Shown here in pieces: positions 1 to 11,841 of a stretch of DNA of 64,000 nucleotides (positions are counted from its first letter, which is position 1; each line of letters begins with the position of its first letter). The position numbers and the translations under genes are program-made. A model generated the notes under the pieces. It did not search any database and was not told the origin of the DNA. It saw only the letters and a program-made list of their open reading frames with translations. This DNA is from Nageia nagi (lineage: Eukaryota; Pinophyta): positions 31,434,001 through 31,498,000 of the forward strand of contig JBITNC010000002.1 in assembly GCA_050084985.1 (NCBI GenBank), given 5' to 3'.

Positions 1-733
1 AGGCATCATTATAAATTTAAATAAGAGATATATGGGTCCCATGAACTAATTATGAGCTCCAAAGTGGGATGTCTCCCTCATAGGTATAGATCAAGAGCAT
101 TTAAGTGTCATAATATGAATCCCAAGGCATAATTCATGATTAGAAGCTAGATGCATGATTTGGAGTGATCCTAAGGAACAATACAAACACCCAAGCATGA
201 CATCTTCTTGAGAGGTGTGAGTGGATACCCAACCTTGAGGATTATTTTATATTTGAATAGCACAACATTTTGGAGGTATCTTGAGCATTTTTTGATATCT
301 TCTATCTTTTGAATGGCAACACCATATCTTGGTCCTATCATTAGAATAAACCTAATATGGAGAAGAGCATAATGGGATGTATCTTGCATTAGGCTATTAG
401 ATAAGGATGAAAACCCTTAGAACATATATACTTGTAGCTAAATTTAGGGGTTTAAGGCCTTAGCAATGTGATGTCAGCTTCCAATAGTTTTTGGAGTGTG
501 TATACCCTAGATTTAGTCCTTTGAGCTAGACATCAAACCTCTTGGGCCTATTTGGTTGTATCTTTATCATTTCATGGTTCATATTGAGATGTTGGTATTT
601 CTCTCTCATCTTGGTTTATCTATTGGATATTTTTATGGTGTTATTGCTTTTTCTTGCTCATTTCCTAAATTATTGTTTGTTCATTAATAATATTGTGATA
701 CAAATAATTTAGGGATGTTACATCATGTAGAAG
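1..733. other. AT-rich stretch without a recognised gene
   Basis: I see no conserved protein motif in any frame. The short ORF at 171-389 (minus) has no family features. The stretch ends next to the left LTR of E1. The last five bases, AGAAG at 729-733, recur just outside the right LTR at 21537-21541. Confidence 0.4.
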
Positions 734-2551
734 TATGATGAGCCATTTTCGGGATCGCTTCTCAAATGTGACCTAGGAGAGGGAAATTTGGCTTCTAGCT
801 TTTGAATAGGTCAAAATAATCTCAAACATGCACAAATATCTAATGACTTTCTAGGCATGAAACATACAAAGTAAACTTATAGAAAATGCCTTCAAACCCC
901 AATGTACAACTATGATGAGCAATTATGAAAAATATACAAGCAAACATATCCAATATTCCAATGACTTGAGCAAGAGGAAAAATGATACTTAAATAGTGAA
1001 AAAATATTCCATAAATCCAATATCCTAGTTGGAGAGCCCAAATAGATATTAAGCAATGAAAAAGATACTCTAGATACAATGTTGCAACCAAGAAGAAAAA
1101 ATAGCAATTCGATAATAGAAAGATGCTTACAAATCCAATGTCCAATCATAGAGAGAAAAATAGCAATATTTCAACAATAGAAAGTAATTATATTGATAAA
1201 GCAATTATAAAGTGAAATTACAATATTTTTATCAACCTACAAAGTTTGTACTAGGACTATCTCCTATAGGGTTATTTTACATGGCTTTGAAGCCTCACCA
1301 ATCCCATAAGCAGTGAGGCAAGACTAGGTCTCCTCTATAACAACTATGATGGAACCAACAAAATTCCTCTTAAGATGGCTAGAGTAAGTTTGAAGGTAGC
1401 CTCCTATCCCCTTGATATCTCAAATGAGTTTGAAGGTGGCCTCCTATCCCCTCGATACCTCAAATGGAGGTTAACCCATAAGTGGCTAAGATAGAGTCTC
1501 CACTCAATCTGAAATAAAAGGGTTTTTAATCAAATTTAACATATCTCATAATGGCTATGAGTCCTCCTTTTATAAGTGAGGGTGATCATATTTTAATTTT
1601 ACATTAAGATGATTCAATGGTGGAAATATGTGATCCATGTGCTCATGTATGCAACATCCAAGATAGGGAGCCTTAAGATAAATGAAATCACATCCAAGGG
1701 AAAAAAGGCCATCATCCAAGAGGGAGTGATAATGAAGTGCCTTGTGATTAGTACCATTAGTCCATGTGCCTAGGAAGACCAACTTGGGATCATGGGATGC
1801 TCCCATGCCAAATGTCCATGCTCTAGGGCCTTCTACTTGCTTTGGGATTACCAAATCTTAGTTTGAAGTGCCATGTCTATCCTTAGAGCTCCAAATGACC
1901 TTGTAGTCAGTGCATTCACCTAGGGGGATGCTCTACCTTTAGGAGGGGAGCACTAATGACTAGAGACACATTTAATGCCAATATTACAATGATTAAGGCT
2001 AAAATATGCAATGCCTCATTGAGGGAGACTAATATTTCATTTATAATTAATAATTACCTTAATATTAATTATATAACATTATTGGCATAAGTAATTATCA
2101 AGTTACTCCTATCATGCTAAAGTCAGCCCAACATTCCTAATTGGAGCAATTAACTAGTCTCCAAGTGGAACTTGTGATAAAGGGCTTATTACAATGAAAT
2201 GCTCTTAACTAAATATAAAACACTCTTGAATTAACTAAGTAATCATTGCACATCCTTAAAGGAAGGCTGTCACCTTTCTAGGAGTAAACTAGAAAGAGAA
2301 TTCTGGATTCCTATATGCATGCACAATATGAGCAGTTTGGTTTGACAAGTGCAGTTTGGTTTGACAAGTGAACTTCAAAGTGCCATAACTTTCTCATCTC
2401 TTGACTAAAATAGGTCATGTAACCTATCAAAATCATTTTCACAAGGTCCTCTTTCCATTTCTAGTGTTGAAACACCAATTTATAGCTTGTATAATACGTA
2501 ATATCCTCAAAATAAAAAATAAATGAAACCTTAAAAATTAGAGACATTACA
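734..2551 (-). repeat. LTR of element E1 (3' LTR of a minus-strand retrotransposon)
   Basis: This 1.8-kb block aligns by eye along its length with 19845-21536, and in parts with 22702-23835 and 37763-39045. Shared landmarks are CCTAGGAGAGGG near the start, the text around ACTAGTCTCCAAGTGGAA, and the ending GACATTACA. Read on the minus strand it runs from TGTAATGTC to a damaged end (TA instead of TG on the + strand). The sequence to its right is pyrimidine-rich, as expected for the complement of a polypurine tract, so this is the 3' LTR. ORFs inside it are chance ORFs. Confidence 0.8.
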
Positions 2552-3219
2552 AGATCATACCTCCAAAATTGCTTGACCCCAAGCAATGCTAAATCATTTG
2601 CTAAACTGATAATATTCCAAATTTTTTCTAAACTAGGTTCTTCATGATTCCCCTATGTAATTTTGATGTTGCATGCAAAAAGTATCACTATAAGGGTTCT
2701 AAATCCTTATTACCATTCAAGGATGCCAAGAAATACCATGAAGTATTCATGTTGTGCCTAAGACACCTTCCAAAACTATCTCCCAAGTATTTTAGAGCCT
2801 TTCTCAACCTTATTGGAGAGTTTAATGTGCCCTAAGTTTCCCAAATAAGTTCCAAATTGCATAAGTGCATTTGTAGCCTTGTGAATGATGCTTAATGGCA
2901 TGGCATCATGCTTCCAAATGTCCAATGTACTTTTTATAACAACTTATGAGTTAAATATGTAACATGATACCTTGATGCTAAAATCCTTCTTCAAAATTAT
3001 CCATAACATCTTTATGATCACCTCCTTGCATGATGCAACATGAATGTTTCCTATTTGAATAACCTTATATAATATTATGGTGTAGGGAGTAGTGTTTGGG
3101 CTCCACATTTCTAAAATATTAGTCACCTATATTGGGTACCCAACTCTTATTCCATTATCTTCATTATTTATCCCTACATCATTCGTGAGTGGAGATTCAA
3201 AACATACTTCCAATGTTAC
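2552..3219 (-). pseudogene. E1 internal region, 3' part: unrecognised ORF relic
   Basis: This is the part of E1 between its 3' LTR and the nested element E2. On the minus strand one frame stays readable from about 3200 to 2640, broken by a handful of TAA/TAG stops. It includes a 60-codon open piece at 2944-3126 beginning MTNILEMWSPNTTPYT. I do not recognise the protein, and it shows no integrase, RT or chromodomain motif. Its position just inside the LTR, where a chromovirus would carry its integrase tail, is one reason to think E1 has no pol. It may be the continuation of the coiled-coil ORF at 17587-18712, cut by E2. Confidence 0.45.
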
Positions 3220-3659
3220 TATATTCCTCCAGAATAACACTAAAAATTTAGGTAATTCTACTATTTTTCATTATTTATTATTCCATTCTTTAGTACTTGG
3301 GAGCTATGTATATTTATGACTTGTAAGATTTTTGTAGAAATTCTTCTCTTATTCTCATTGCTTTTCCTTAAAATCTTGATAGTTATTTTTAGTAAATAAA
3401 GTCACTTGGGAGTTTTGTCATTCTTTAGTACCCAAGAGCTATGTATATAAGAGTACTTAGGAGTTATGTCAATAAGCCTTGTGCCAATTTTATGTTCTTT
3501 TATTCTTTAGTAACTAGGAGTTGAAAATCCTTCTGAATCATGTCATCTTCTCCAAGTATACTCAAGAAGTCATGAATATAAAAGTTCTTAGAGTCATATT
3601 TATTACTTTAGAGTCTTTAGGAATTATTGGCACAAATGTCTAAAACTTGTACATATTCA

Positions 3660-4040
3660 GAGTTCCATTTTTAAAGAATATCAATGGTGCCCAAGGATTT
3701 TGGAGGATGATGTCATAGTTTTTGATCAAAATTAGTGGGTCTTAGAATAAGGAATGATAGGTGAAGACTTTTGAAGAACATTAATAGAGCTCGATGATTT
3801 CATAGGGTGATGTCACATTTTTTTATGAAAATCAATAGGTCTTAGAAGAACCAGATCATCAACAGTGCTTGGGGATTTTGAAAGATGATGTCATAAATTT
3901 TGGCTACAATCAACAGGTCCCAGAAGAACCAGATCATCAATTATGCTTAAGGATTTTGAAGGATTATATCATAAATTTTAGCTAAAATCAATGGGTCCCA
4001 AAATAATCAGATCATCAACAAAGCTCGAAAGAACATAGAG
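3660..4040 (+). repeat. 78-bp tandem repeats in the E2 LTR
   Basis: Units carry GATCATCAACA-type and GATTTTGAAGGATGATGTC-type phrases. The phrase around CAGATCATCAA recurs near 3850, 3928 and 4006, a period of about 78 bp with roughly four to five units. The same array is in the other LTR. Such U3 repeats often act as enhancers, but that is inference here. Confidence 0.7.
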
Positions 4041-4496
4041 CTCACTAATAAAGTAAAAGAGTAATGCATGAGAAAGAATGCTTGGGTCCACTTCATCTTA
4101 AGTGTTTGACCCTTGAGACCCTATTAATGTGTTGAAGCCAACTCATTTCTAAATAATAATGGCAATCCTTCTCAATTCAAGTGAACATAATGTCTACCAA
4201 CCATCATTAATCTAATTATTGACATCAATAGTAGATCATAACTATTGCAAAGAAGCAAATGGAGGCTAATAAAGCATACAACCAAATCATACCAATTAGT
4301 GTGCAATCAAATAACTACTCAATTAGCTATAGTGCTACCTTTCATAAAAAATAATGTTATATTTAATTAGCTATAGGGTTGAGGAAGGAGCAATCAATGA
4401 CATGTCAGAAAGATTGTGACTCTATGGACATGGCTGACCAGAAGTTACAAATCCCTAGATAGTTTAGATAGTTGATGTTGATTAGTACTTGTTCAC

Positions 4497-4504
4497 TATA
4501 TAAT
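4497..4504 (+). promoter_or_regulatory. TATA-like box in the E2 5' LTR
   Basis: TATATAAT follows TTCAC and is kept in both LTRs (here and at 16959-16966). A TATA box in mid-LTR at the end of U3 is the usual arrangement. No transcription start can be fixed from sequence alone. Confidence 0.45.
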
Positions 4505-5124
4505 CTAGCAGAGTTGTAAGATTTATGTAAATAGTGCTATTATAGTTATTTCATTCAATTCTAGTAGTAATGTACATTAATGATATTCAACCACCCAAAG
4601 AAGGGAGAGTTGTATAAATAACTAGTTTTTTATAAATTAAGAAGGTTGAACATTTTAACAAATTTTCCTTAATTTGTAAAAGCAATTCACATACGATAAT
4701 GCAAATAGACAATGCTTTGCTCTCTTGCAACAAAATGGTTATTTCTTGCTTTTGTGAATGTTATGTGTGGAATGTTTTCTTCAAATTATGGCTATATATT
4801 ATGATTATGAGACCCCAAGTGCAAGATAGTCTGCTATTCTTAATCTTGGATATGGATTGTTACTTGTGTTGTGATGCTCAAGTTGTAAATTTCTTATTTT
4901 AGTTATTTATTTACTTATTTCTTTCCTATAACTCTTTAGCTTTTTATTCCTTTCCTTTTACTTTTGACCTTAAACAAAGGTAGGAACTAACCTATTAATT
5001 AGAGATTGGGCAAAAAATAACACCAGCGCATCCCCACCACCTTTTACTCTTTCAAGGAACTTACCATTGCGAGAAGTGGAGAACATGACTAGACCAAACC
5101 CTTGAGGTTATGCTATATTGATCA

Positions 5125-5513
5125 ATAGTAGCCAGTTTCATTTTTGGTATGCTTGATGGGACCTAAGCTAAATTTCATATTTAGCAAGCATTGTTAGGTC
5201 TAATAGCCTCGTCTAGTGGGTTATCAAATTGATCCTTCAAGATCATAAGGTTTTTGTAACCTTGTTGGTGACTCTACTATAAACCAGTTAATGTTTTTGA
5301 ACCTTGGCACCTCCAAAATGTAGACTAACTAGAAGTAGTGCCAAAAATTCCCTTAGATAGCATAGATTTCAAGATTTGTCACTTCCTCATAGGAGGATTA
5401 GATGAAAGATATCTTAGGTTATGTCTCCTTTGATCCCTTTGAGGGCTACACTTTTATCAATTGTATTTGACTCATTCCTAGAAAATCCTTTGCTTCCTAT
5501 ACATTCTCCAAGT
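5125..5513 (+). other. E2 leader between 5' LTR and gag
   Basis: This untranslated stretch precedes the gag ATG at 5514. A clear primer-binding site is not preserved. The phrase TTGGTGACTCTACTATAAACC near 5265 resembles a decayed leader motif of some plant Ty3 elements, but I cannot assign a tRNA. Confidence 0.35.
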
Positions 5514-7130
5514 ATGGCTCAGCCAACAGATGTTTCTACCTAGAATAATAGTCATCCTTTGGTTGTAGCTAGTAATTCATCGCCTATACCTCAAGCAGCT
5601 TTTAAAATTTTGCCTAAGTATGATGGCTTTGAAAAGATGCCATATGAGCACTATCAAGATGTATCATTGTTAGCTTCAAGTTTTGACATCACTAATGAAA
5701 CTATGATGATAAGGTTATTGTCACACTCTTTTGAAGGAAAAGTAGCTAAATGGTTTAGAACTCTCACCTACCAATCTATAAATTCATGGGGAGAGTTATG
5801 TCAGGCCCTAATTAAAATATTGTTTTATAGATGGTGATGATAGCATGTTCCTTAGCCTTATAGCATGTATCAAAAGGAATCTACATGAATCTATTGATGA
5901 TTTTAATATCAAGTTTGAAATAAATGGAAATCCATACCAGCAAGGATAAGATTAAAAATGCTCAAGCTCTAGTATATTATCAAAAAGCTTTTCTTCCTAA
6001 CCTTAATATGCTTATTGTTATGTCAGGAGGTACATTCCCATATGTTTACTAGATAGCAAAGACTACAGAACATACCTTGGTGTCCTTTGGTAAAATGTAA
6101 CCTAGAATAATCATGCCTATATTTCTAAGTTTGCCTCCTAAATAGACTCCACAAATAGGTCACCTTGGAGTTCTGGCCTTATCACCTCCTCCCAAACCTA
6201 CTATTCAAAATTAGCTACCAACATTACCTACTCTTTCATCCATAAGCATTGGTATTGAACCTAAATCTCAAGAAGAGGAGAGAATAAGGTAGTTAGACAT
6301 AACTATAAGAAATCTAACCAACAAACTCACTTTACAAGAAAGGTAGAATTATGGCCTTAACTATAGAAGATATGATACCCAATATCAACCAAGATTCTAA
6401 CCTAAGGTCAATTAGCTAGAATAGTCTAATCCTCTTAAAAATATTGAGAATGTTGTTATGACTAGTTCTATAAATAGTGTTGCTTCAAGCATTATAGAGT
6501 GGTGTCCACCATGTTTAGATCCTCATTTTTTAGATTCATGTGTGGTATATCAACATCAATATTTGGGGTTACATTCTAACTAGATGGTAGAACCTAATTT
6601 AGATCCTATTATTGACCTCAAAATGGTCAACTTTTGGGTTGTAGAATTTGCTGGAGAATAAGCAAATTATGTTCAAACTAGAGCAACTTCTTTAACAACC
6701 CCATAGTAGCCTCAAGCCATTCAACAGTATTGATCTCCCACTCAAGCCCAACCTGAACCCAAGAAAGCTAAGACTCCCTTAACTCAACCTCAAAACTAAC
6801 ATCATCAAGTCCCATTTAATTCAAGTATTATTCCCACAAGTTCAAGTGCTACTCTATCAAACCTAGGTACTAGTGCTCTGAGTGAAACAAACCCTATTGT
6901 AATAAGAAAATAAGTCCTAGAGAAAGAATGACCCAGCATATTGAGATATCCTTTTATCACTAATTATCATAAAAAAGGCTACTCAACATTTTAGAACACA
7001 TTAGTAAGTTGAACCAAGTAAGTCCATCCCATATGCTTTGTATAATATTATAGAAGAATTGAAGAAAACTCTTTTTAAGATGATAATTTTTGATGCATTA
7101 AATATTCCAGGTCAATTAGATTTTCTATAA
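5514..7130 (+). pseudogene. gag: E2 gag (capsid/nucleocapsid) relic
   Basis: The frame starts MAQPTDVST, then a stop, then NNSHPLVVAS, and is open at 5559-5837. That open piece carries the retrotransposon capsid signature FEGKVAKWFRTL with W and L in the usual places (gag proteins have -A..W...L). Readable pieces continue as LHESIDDFN and ALVYYQKAFLPNLNML, then a proline- and glutamine-rich linker. Near 6500 EWCPPCLDPHFLDSC looks like a zinc knuckle with CX2CX3HX4C spacing. At least ten stops and several frameshifts interrupt it, so no Gag could be made. Confidence 0.75.
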
Positions 7131-7189
7131 TAAACTTTAAAGTTAATAAATAGTAAAAATAGGACAAATGAAGAAAATCATATCTATGA

Positions 7190-7620
7190 TTTGTCTGAAG
7201 TTGTCTTACTAGCTCCAATAGGTATAACAAGACCTCCACCTTCCTATTTATCCTTGAGAATAGAAGGATGGGTAGTAAACAATTGTATGATTGATACTAG
7301 AGCTACTATAACTATTATCTCCAAAGTTGTTGTAGATGAAATAAAATTGTACATTACAAGATGCATTGATAGCGTCATACAGTTAGATTCTTCCTCAGTA
7401 GATGTTGTTGGTAGTGCTAAAGATGTTCAAATAACCTTGAATGCTTCCTTTATATCATGTTATCTAAGACATTATTGTAGTTGATCTTCCACCTCTATTT
7501 AGAATTTATCTTTCTAGAGAATTTACTACTAAATTGGAAGGGTACCTAGCCTTAGACTATAGTCATCTTCTACTTCCTTTCCAAAATAAATAGATAAAGA
7601 TTCTAAATGAGGGCACTAAA
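7190..7620 (+). pseudogene. E2 aspartic protease (retropepsin) relic
   Basis: The stretch is open at 7191-7484 and contains CMIDTRATITIISK, which aligns with the retropepsin active-site motif D(T/S)GA. The glycine codon after DT is AGA (Arg) at 7299-7301, so the catalytic triplet is broken. Upstream PPSYLSLRIEGW and downstream VQITLNASF fit the beta-strands around the site. A frameshift after 7484 ends the open piece. It lies directly after gag, as in all Ty3 elements. Confidence 0.7.
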
Positions 7621-7789
7621 ACTATCCATCTTAAGAGGCTAAATGAAGTAAATTGCATAAATGATCCATAACTAGTGGAAATATTTGAAAGTGACATACT
7701 AAGGGAATCACTACTGATAACTGAAGTTCTATCAACCAATAATCTAAATTATCAGGTCACAGATGCTAGCATGGGTAATTATTGTCTAT

Positions 7790-8260
7790 ATGAAAAAGTT
7801 CAACTAGTTTCAGTTACTTATGATAAAGAACATCAGGTATGGATGATGTATTTTGATAGTTCTTGATGTAGACATGAATGTGGAGCTAGAGTGGTCTTCA
7901 AATATTCAAAGGGGAATACCAAAAGATTCTCCTTTAAATTCAGATGGACTTGTACAAAAAATGTTGCTGAGTATGAAGCCCTTTGCTTAGGGCTATCTAA
8001 AACAATTAGTATAGGTATTAAATGCTTGATTGTCCATGGTGATTTTGAGTTAGTCATCAAGTAAGTTAAAAATCAAATCAGTGCAAAGCACCATTATCTG
8101 AATAACTATAGGAATAGAGTGTGGAATTTATTGAAGTCATTTTTGGCTATCAATTTTGTATCTATTCCTAGAAAGCACAACCAAATAGCTGATGCACTTG
8201 CTAGAAGAGGAGCATGTTATAACCTTGCTCATCACAAAAGAGGAGCTCTTGGAGTCAAAG
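7790..8260 (+). pseudogene. E2 archaeal-type RNase H domain (aRNH) relic
   Basis: In one frame with two stops I read WMMYFDSS (usual W.lYFDGS), CGARVVFKYSKGN, NVAEYEALCLGL (usual NNvAEYEALilGL), LIVHGDFELVIK (usual v.GDSeLvi.Q), and IPRKHNQIADALARRG (usual vpR..N..ADaLA). These are the Asp, Glu, Asp and Asp blocks of the second RNase H that Tat-type plant elements carry. The second stop (8062-8064) stands where the family has Gln. The unusual point is the position, upstream of RT. A separate RT-linked RNase H follows RT. Confidence 0.8.
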
Positions 8261-8639
8261 TTAAATGTAGGCCTTTAGTACTTGATGTTGCAAACTTCTA
8301 GCAAGTATTTGAATCTGATGAGCATATTATCAATGTCCTTGTAGATGAAGCAGTGGCTCACACTTTTGGTACTCAAGAGATGCCTGATTGTTTCCAAGAA
8401 TGAGATGTCATTAAACTTAGAAACAATGTAATGCCAAAATGAATGCTCTCTTTTGAGAGACTATTTGATTTAGAAGATGTCCTAAAGGCCAAGTCTTTGG
8501 TCATTTTAAAGGAGAATTATATTGAGCTAGAGGTAGAGCCCAATAAGCACATGAAACTTGGTTCAGAGTGTTCTATGGTAGAAAAGGCTACTATGTATTA
8601 GATTTATCATGAGTTTCCCAAGTGATTGCTTGGAATTAT

Positions 8640-9480
8640 GATGATTTTAAGACATATGACAAAGATGTCATCCAACACATGGTTGAGCTTGAACTAGAAG
8701 CTAAACCATATAGGTAAAAATAGAGACCTGTAAATCCAAAAATAGAAGAAGCTATGAAACAAGAGTTAATCAACCTCCTAGATTCAAAAATTATTTATCC
8801 TATCAAGCATTCTTCTTGGGTTGCAAATTTAGTTCCTATGAGAAAGAAAAATGGAGAAATCAAACTTTGTGTTGATTTCAAAAATTTGAATAAAGTGTCC
8901 TTGAAAGATAATTATCCCCTCCTTCCTATGGAGCAAGTCCTACATATAGTAGTCAAAGCTTGCTATTTTTTAATGATCAATGGTTACTTAGGATTTAACC
9001 TAACTTGGGTGAAGGATGAAGATTATTTCAAGATAGCATTTACGACTAAATGGGGCATATTTGCTTTTCAAAGGATACCATTTGGTCTTTCTAATGCAAG
9101 AGCTACTTTTCAAAGAGCCATGGATCATGCATTTAGAGAGCTAATAAATAAGATTATATTGATCTATCTAGATGGTATAACTATCTTCTCCAAAAATACA
9201 AGTGATCACTGGAACATCTAAGATTAGTCTTTGAAAATTGCATGAAGTTTGGCATTTTAATCAACCCAAAAAGTTAATTTTTATAGTCAAACAAGGAAAC
9301 CTGCTTGGCCATATTATCTCAAAAGAGTGGCTAGCAATTGATCCAAATAGAGTAAAAGCTATAGAAGCATTTTCACTTCCCTCTAACAAGAAGGACTTAC
9401 AATCATTCCTTGGCTAGATCAATTTTGTTAGAAAATTTATTAATAATTTTTTAGAAATTATATCTCCAATCACTTCAAGC
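8640..9480 (+). pseudogene. E2 reverse transcriptase relic
   Basis: The RT-entry motif AWNYDDFKTYD lies near 8630, and the open frame 8754-9221 carries WVANLVPMRKKNGEIKLCVD, DNYPLLPMEQ, FAFQRIPFGLSNA and IYLDGITIFSK. The catalytic box YLDD reads YLDG (second Asp codon GGT at 9174-9176). The first catalytic Asp position reads Asn (AAT at 8979-8981). After 9221 a frameshift follows, then GHIISKEWLAIDPNRVKAI and LQSFLG, the RT thumb/connection. The enzyme would be dead even without the stops. Confidence 0.9.
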
Positions 9481-9992
9481 CAAAAAAATATATTGTATTT
9501 TTTTGGTCTTGTGAAGCAAAAGTAGCCTTCAAAGAGATAAAAAAGGCTATAACAGAAGCTCCTATGCTTAAAAATATTGATATGTCAAAAGATTTTATCA
9601 TGTATGCACATGGAGCAGATAAGAGCATTGCTGCAATTCTCTTGCAAAAGGATGATAATAATGAGGAACACCTAATTGCCTTTCATAGTTAGACACTGTA
9701 TCAACACTAACAAAGATACTCATTTATTAAAAAGTAAGTGTTTTTCATTATGAAAAGACTTAAAAAGTTCAAGCATTATGTCTCCCACAGTAGAATCCTT
9801 GTATATACTATTCATCCAAAAGTAAGAAATTATATTATACAAGGAGATCTAGGTGAAGGAAGAGCTAGTTGGATCACTAAAATAATGGAATATGATATAG
9901 AGATCAAGCCAACCAAGTTGATCAAAGGTAGGGATGTCTATGAGACTATGGCTGAAACTTTACATATGATTGCTCTAGTGGAGGATGAATAG
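9481..9992 (+). pseudogene. E2 RT-linked RNase H relic
   Basis: It continues RT with AFKEIKKAITEAPML, then IMYAHGADKSIAAILLQKD (usual l.tDAS...ia.vL.Q), LIAFHS and an open piece at 9738-9992. That piece includes ITKIMEYDIEIKPTKLIKGR, which matches the usual W...l.eYd.eI.p.k...G. Its end, DVYETMAETLHMIALVEDE, closes the domain. The DAS Asp is replaced (HGAD). It is the normal gypsy RNase H, distinct from the aRNH at 7790-8260. Confidence 0.8.
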
Positions 9993-10059
9993 CAACTTAA
10001 TCAAGAAAGTGATTAGATTAAATAAATTATTATTTATTTTCAAACAAGTGCCCTAAAGC

Positions 10060-11275
10060 TCTAGATAGATTTCAAAAAAGGAGATTCAAGTTTCATGCCC
10101 TTAAATTTGTTATGATAGATGATCACTTGTATAGAAATTTTTTTTATCAAACCCTTCTCAGATGTGTGATTGAAGATGAATCCTAAAGAATATTGCATGA
10201 ATTTCATTATGAATTCTCTATCAAGCATTATAGTGGACCTAATACCGTAACAAGGGTGTTACAAGTAGGATATTATTGGCCCAATATATTTCAAGATTCA
10301 TTTAAGATTGCATGAGAATGTGATAAGTGTAACAAATTTATGGGAAAGAGAAGACAAGCTACCATGTCTCTCAAACCTGTGATAGTTGAAGAACCTTTTC
10401 AATAATGGGGTATGGACTTTGTTGGTGTCATAAACCCTAATTCCTTAGTAGGCCACAAATTTATTTTGATTGCAATAGACTACTTCATTAGGTGGTCAGA
10501 GGCTATTCCATGCAAAAGTCCAGATCAAGAAGTAATGATAGAAATGATTAAAAGGATAATCATTGCTTTAAAATCCCACAAACTATAGTGTTAGATAATG
10601 GTCTAGCATTTATTGAAGGTAATCTATTAAGATTTGTAGCTCAATATGGAATCTATTGGTTATTCTCTTCAAACTATTACCATAGGGTAATGGGTTAGCT
10701 AATTAACTAACAAAAATCTAACCCAAATTATCAAGAAAATAATTGAAAGAAATCCTAGATAGTGGCATACACAGTTGGACTATGCATTTTGGGTTGATAG
10801 AATTAGTATAAAATTAGCAATAAAGACATCCCCATATGCATTGGTATGTGGCAAAAGACCATTGTTGCCAGTACACATGGAGTTACTAGCTTTAAAAATC
10901 CTATAAGAAATGGAAGACCATTACTTTGAGCCATTATAGTACAGATATAATCAACTCTTGAAATTGGAGGAAGATTGCAACAAAGCATATGAGTTATTCT
11001 AACATTGCCAGCACATCATCAAGAGGTGGTTTAATAAGAAAAAGTCTTCTTGGGTGAAGTTTGAACCAGGTGATATTGTCCTTAAATGGGATGAGGAAAG
11101 AGCAAGACCAAAAAGACATCAAAAATTTGACTCTTTTTGGAGCAAGACCTACATCATTACCTAGGCCATGCAAAATAATGCATTTAAGTTACAAGTTGTT
11201 ATCAGGTCCTAAGAATTACCTGTTCCCATCAACAGGATCTATTTAAAATATTACCAAGTGATGAGGTAAACTTGT
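10060..11275 (+). pseudogene. E2 integrase relic
   Basis: The zinc-binding region is seen as HEFHYEFSIKHYSG, QVGYYWPNIF and ECDKCNKFMGKRRQ. The core follows with WGMDFVGVINPN (first Asp), IDYF.RWSEAIPC, VLDNGLAF (second Asp) and GNGLAN, where the usual catalytic Glu is AAT (10701-10703). The C-terminal part reads TSPYALVCGKRPLLPVHMEL and SSWVKFEPGDIVLKW. No chromodomain follows. The stop at 10403-10405 replaces the Gln of the family phrase PFQQWG. Several frameshifts are present. Confidence 0.85.
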
Positions 11276-11841
11276 ATTCCCTGCAAGACATTGTATAGTA
11301 TAGATATTGTAAATATTTATTTCAAAAAACAATTATTATTGCATAGTTTTCAAAAAAGTAAATAGTCTTTAATGATCAAATTTAATTCAATATTATTAGG
11401 AGTTAATGTTAGCATCATGCCTAGCTGTCAACTTTAATTCAACTTAGTCAAGAATCAATGCTAACATGTTACCTAGTTGTCACTGAATTAAATAGCATTT
11501 AAGGAAAGATTTCCTTAGATTTCATGAACCACCATACAAGTACTACAAATTAAATCTAATGTGCTTTGAATTTATTAATCCAGCTTATGCTAGCTCAATC
11601 TGTACAATGCATGGGTCTCAAGATCCTCAATAAGTAATTACCATTAATGGAAATCTTGTCAACCTTGGATAAATAAAACTCATCCCATGCTCTATAGTTC
11701 AACACTTAGCAAATTTTGAGCACTCAAGTTTTTAGAGCATTTAGAGCGGAGAGATTTCAAAGCCAAGTTGTATTGAGAAAAAGAGAAGTTGGTGATCAAT
11801 TTTTGATGATTATTAGAGGTTCAAAGAAAGATGATAATATC
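11276..11841 (+). other. spacer between E2 integrase and post-pol ORF
   Basis: There is no conserved domain here. A phrase is repeated at about 11399-11443 and 11452-11487 (both contain taactt/atgctaac and cctagttgtca-type words), suggesting a short duplicated segment. It could hold a splice acceptor or a subgenomic leader for the next ORF, but I see no proof. Confidence 0.3.

Larger units (their letters stand above)
3220..5124 (+). repeat. 5' LTR of E2
   Basis: It pairs with 15650-17586 from the start (TATATTCCTCC here, TGTATGCCTCC there, so the first G is lost here) to the end (TTGAGGTTATGCTAT then GATCA). In a 70-base stretch near 3250 I see about one difference in seven, plus indels, so the copy is old. 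It holds a U3 tandem repeat (3660-4040) and a TATA-like box at 4497-4504. Confidence 0.85.

Noticed and set aside
840-1149. Minus-strand hydrophobic ORFs of 79-101 codons
   Set aside because: They lie in the E1 LTR, a similar shadow appears in the other LTR copy at 19988-20188, and they carry no conserved motif.
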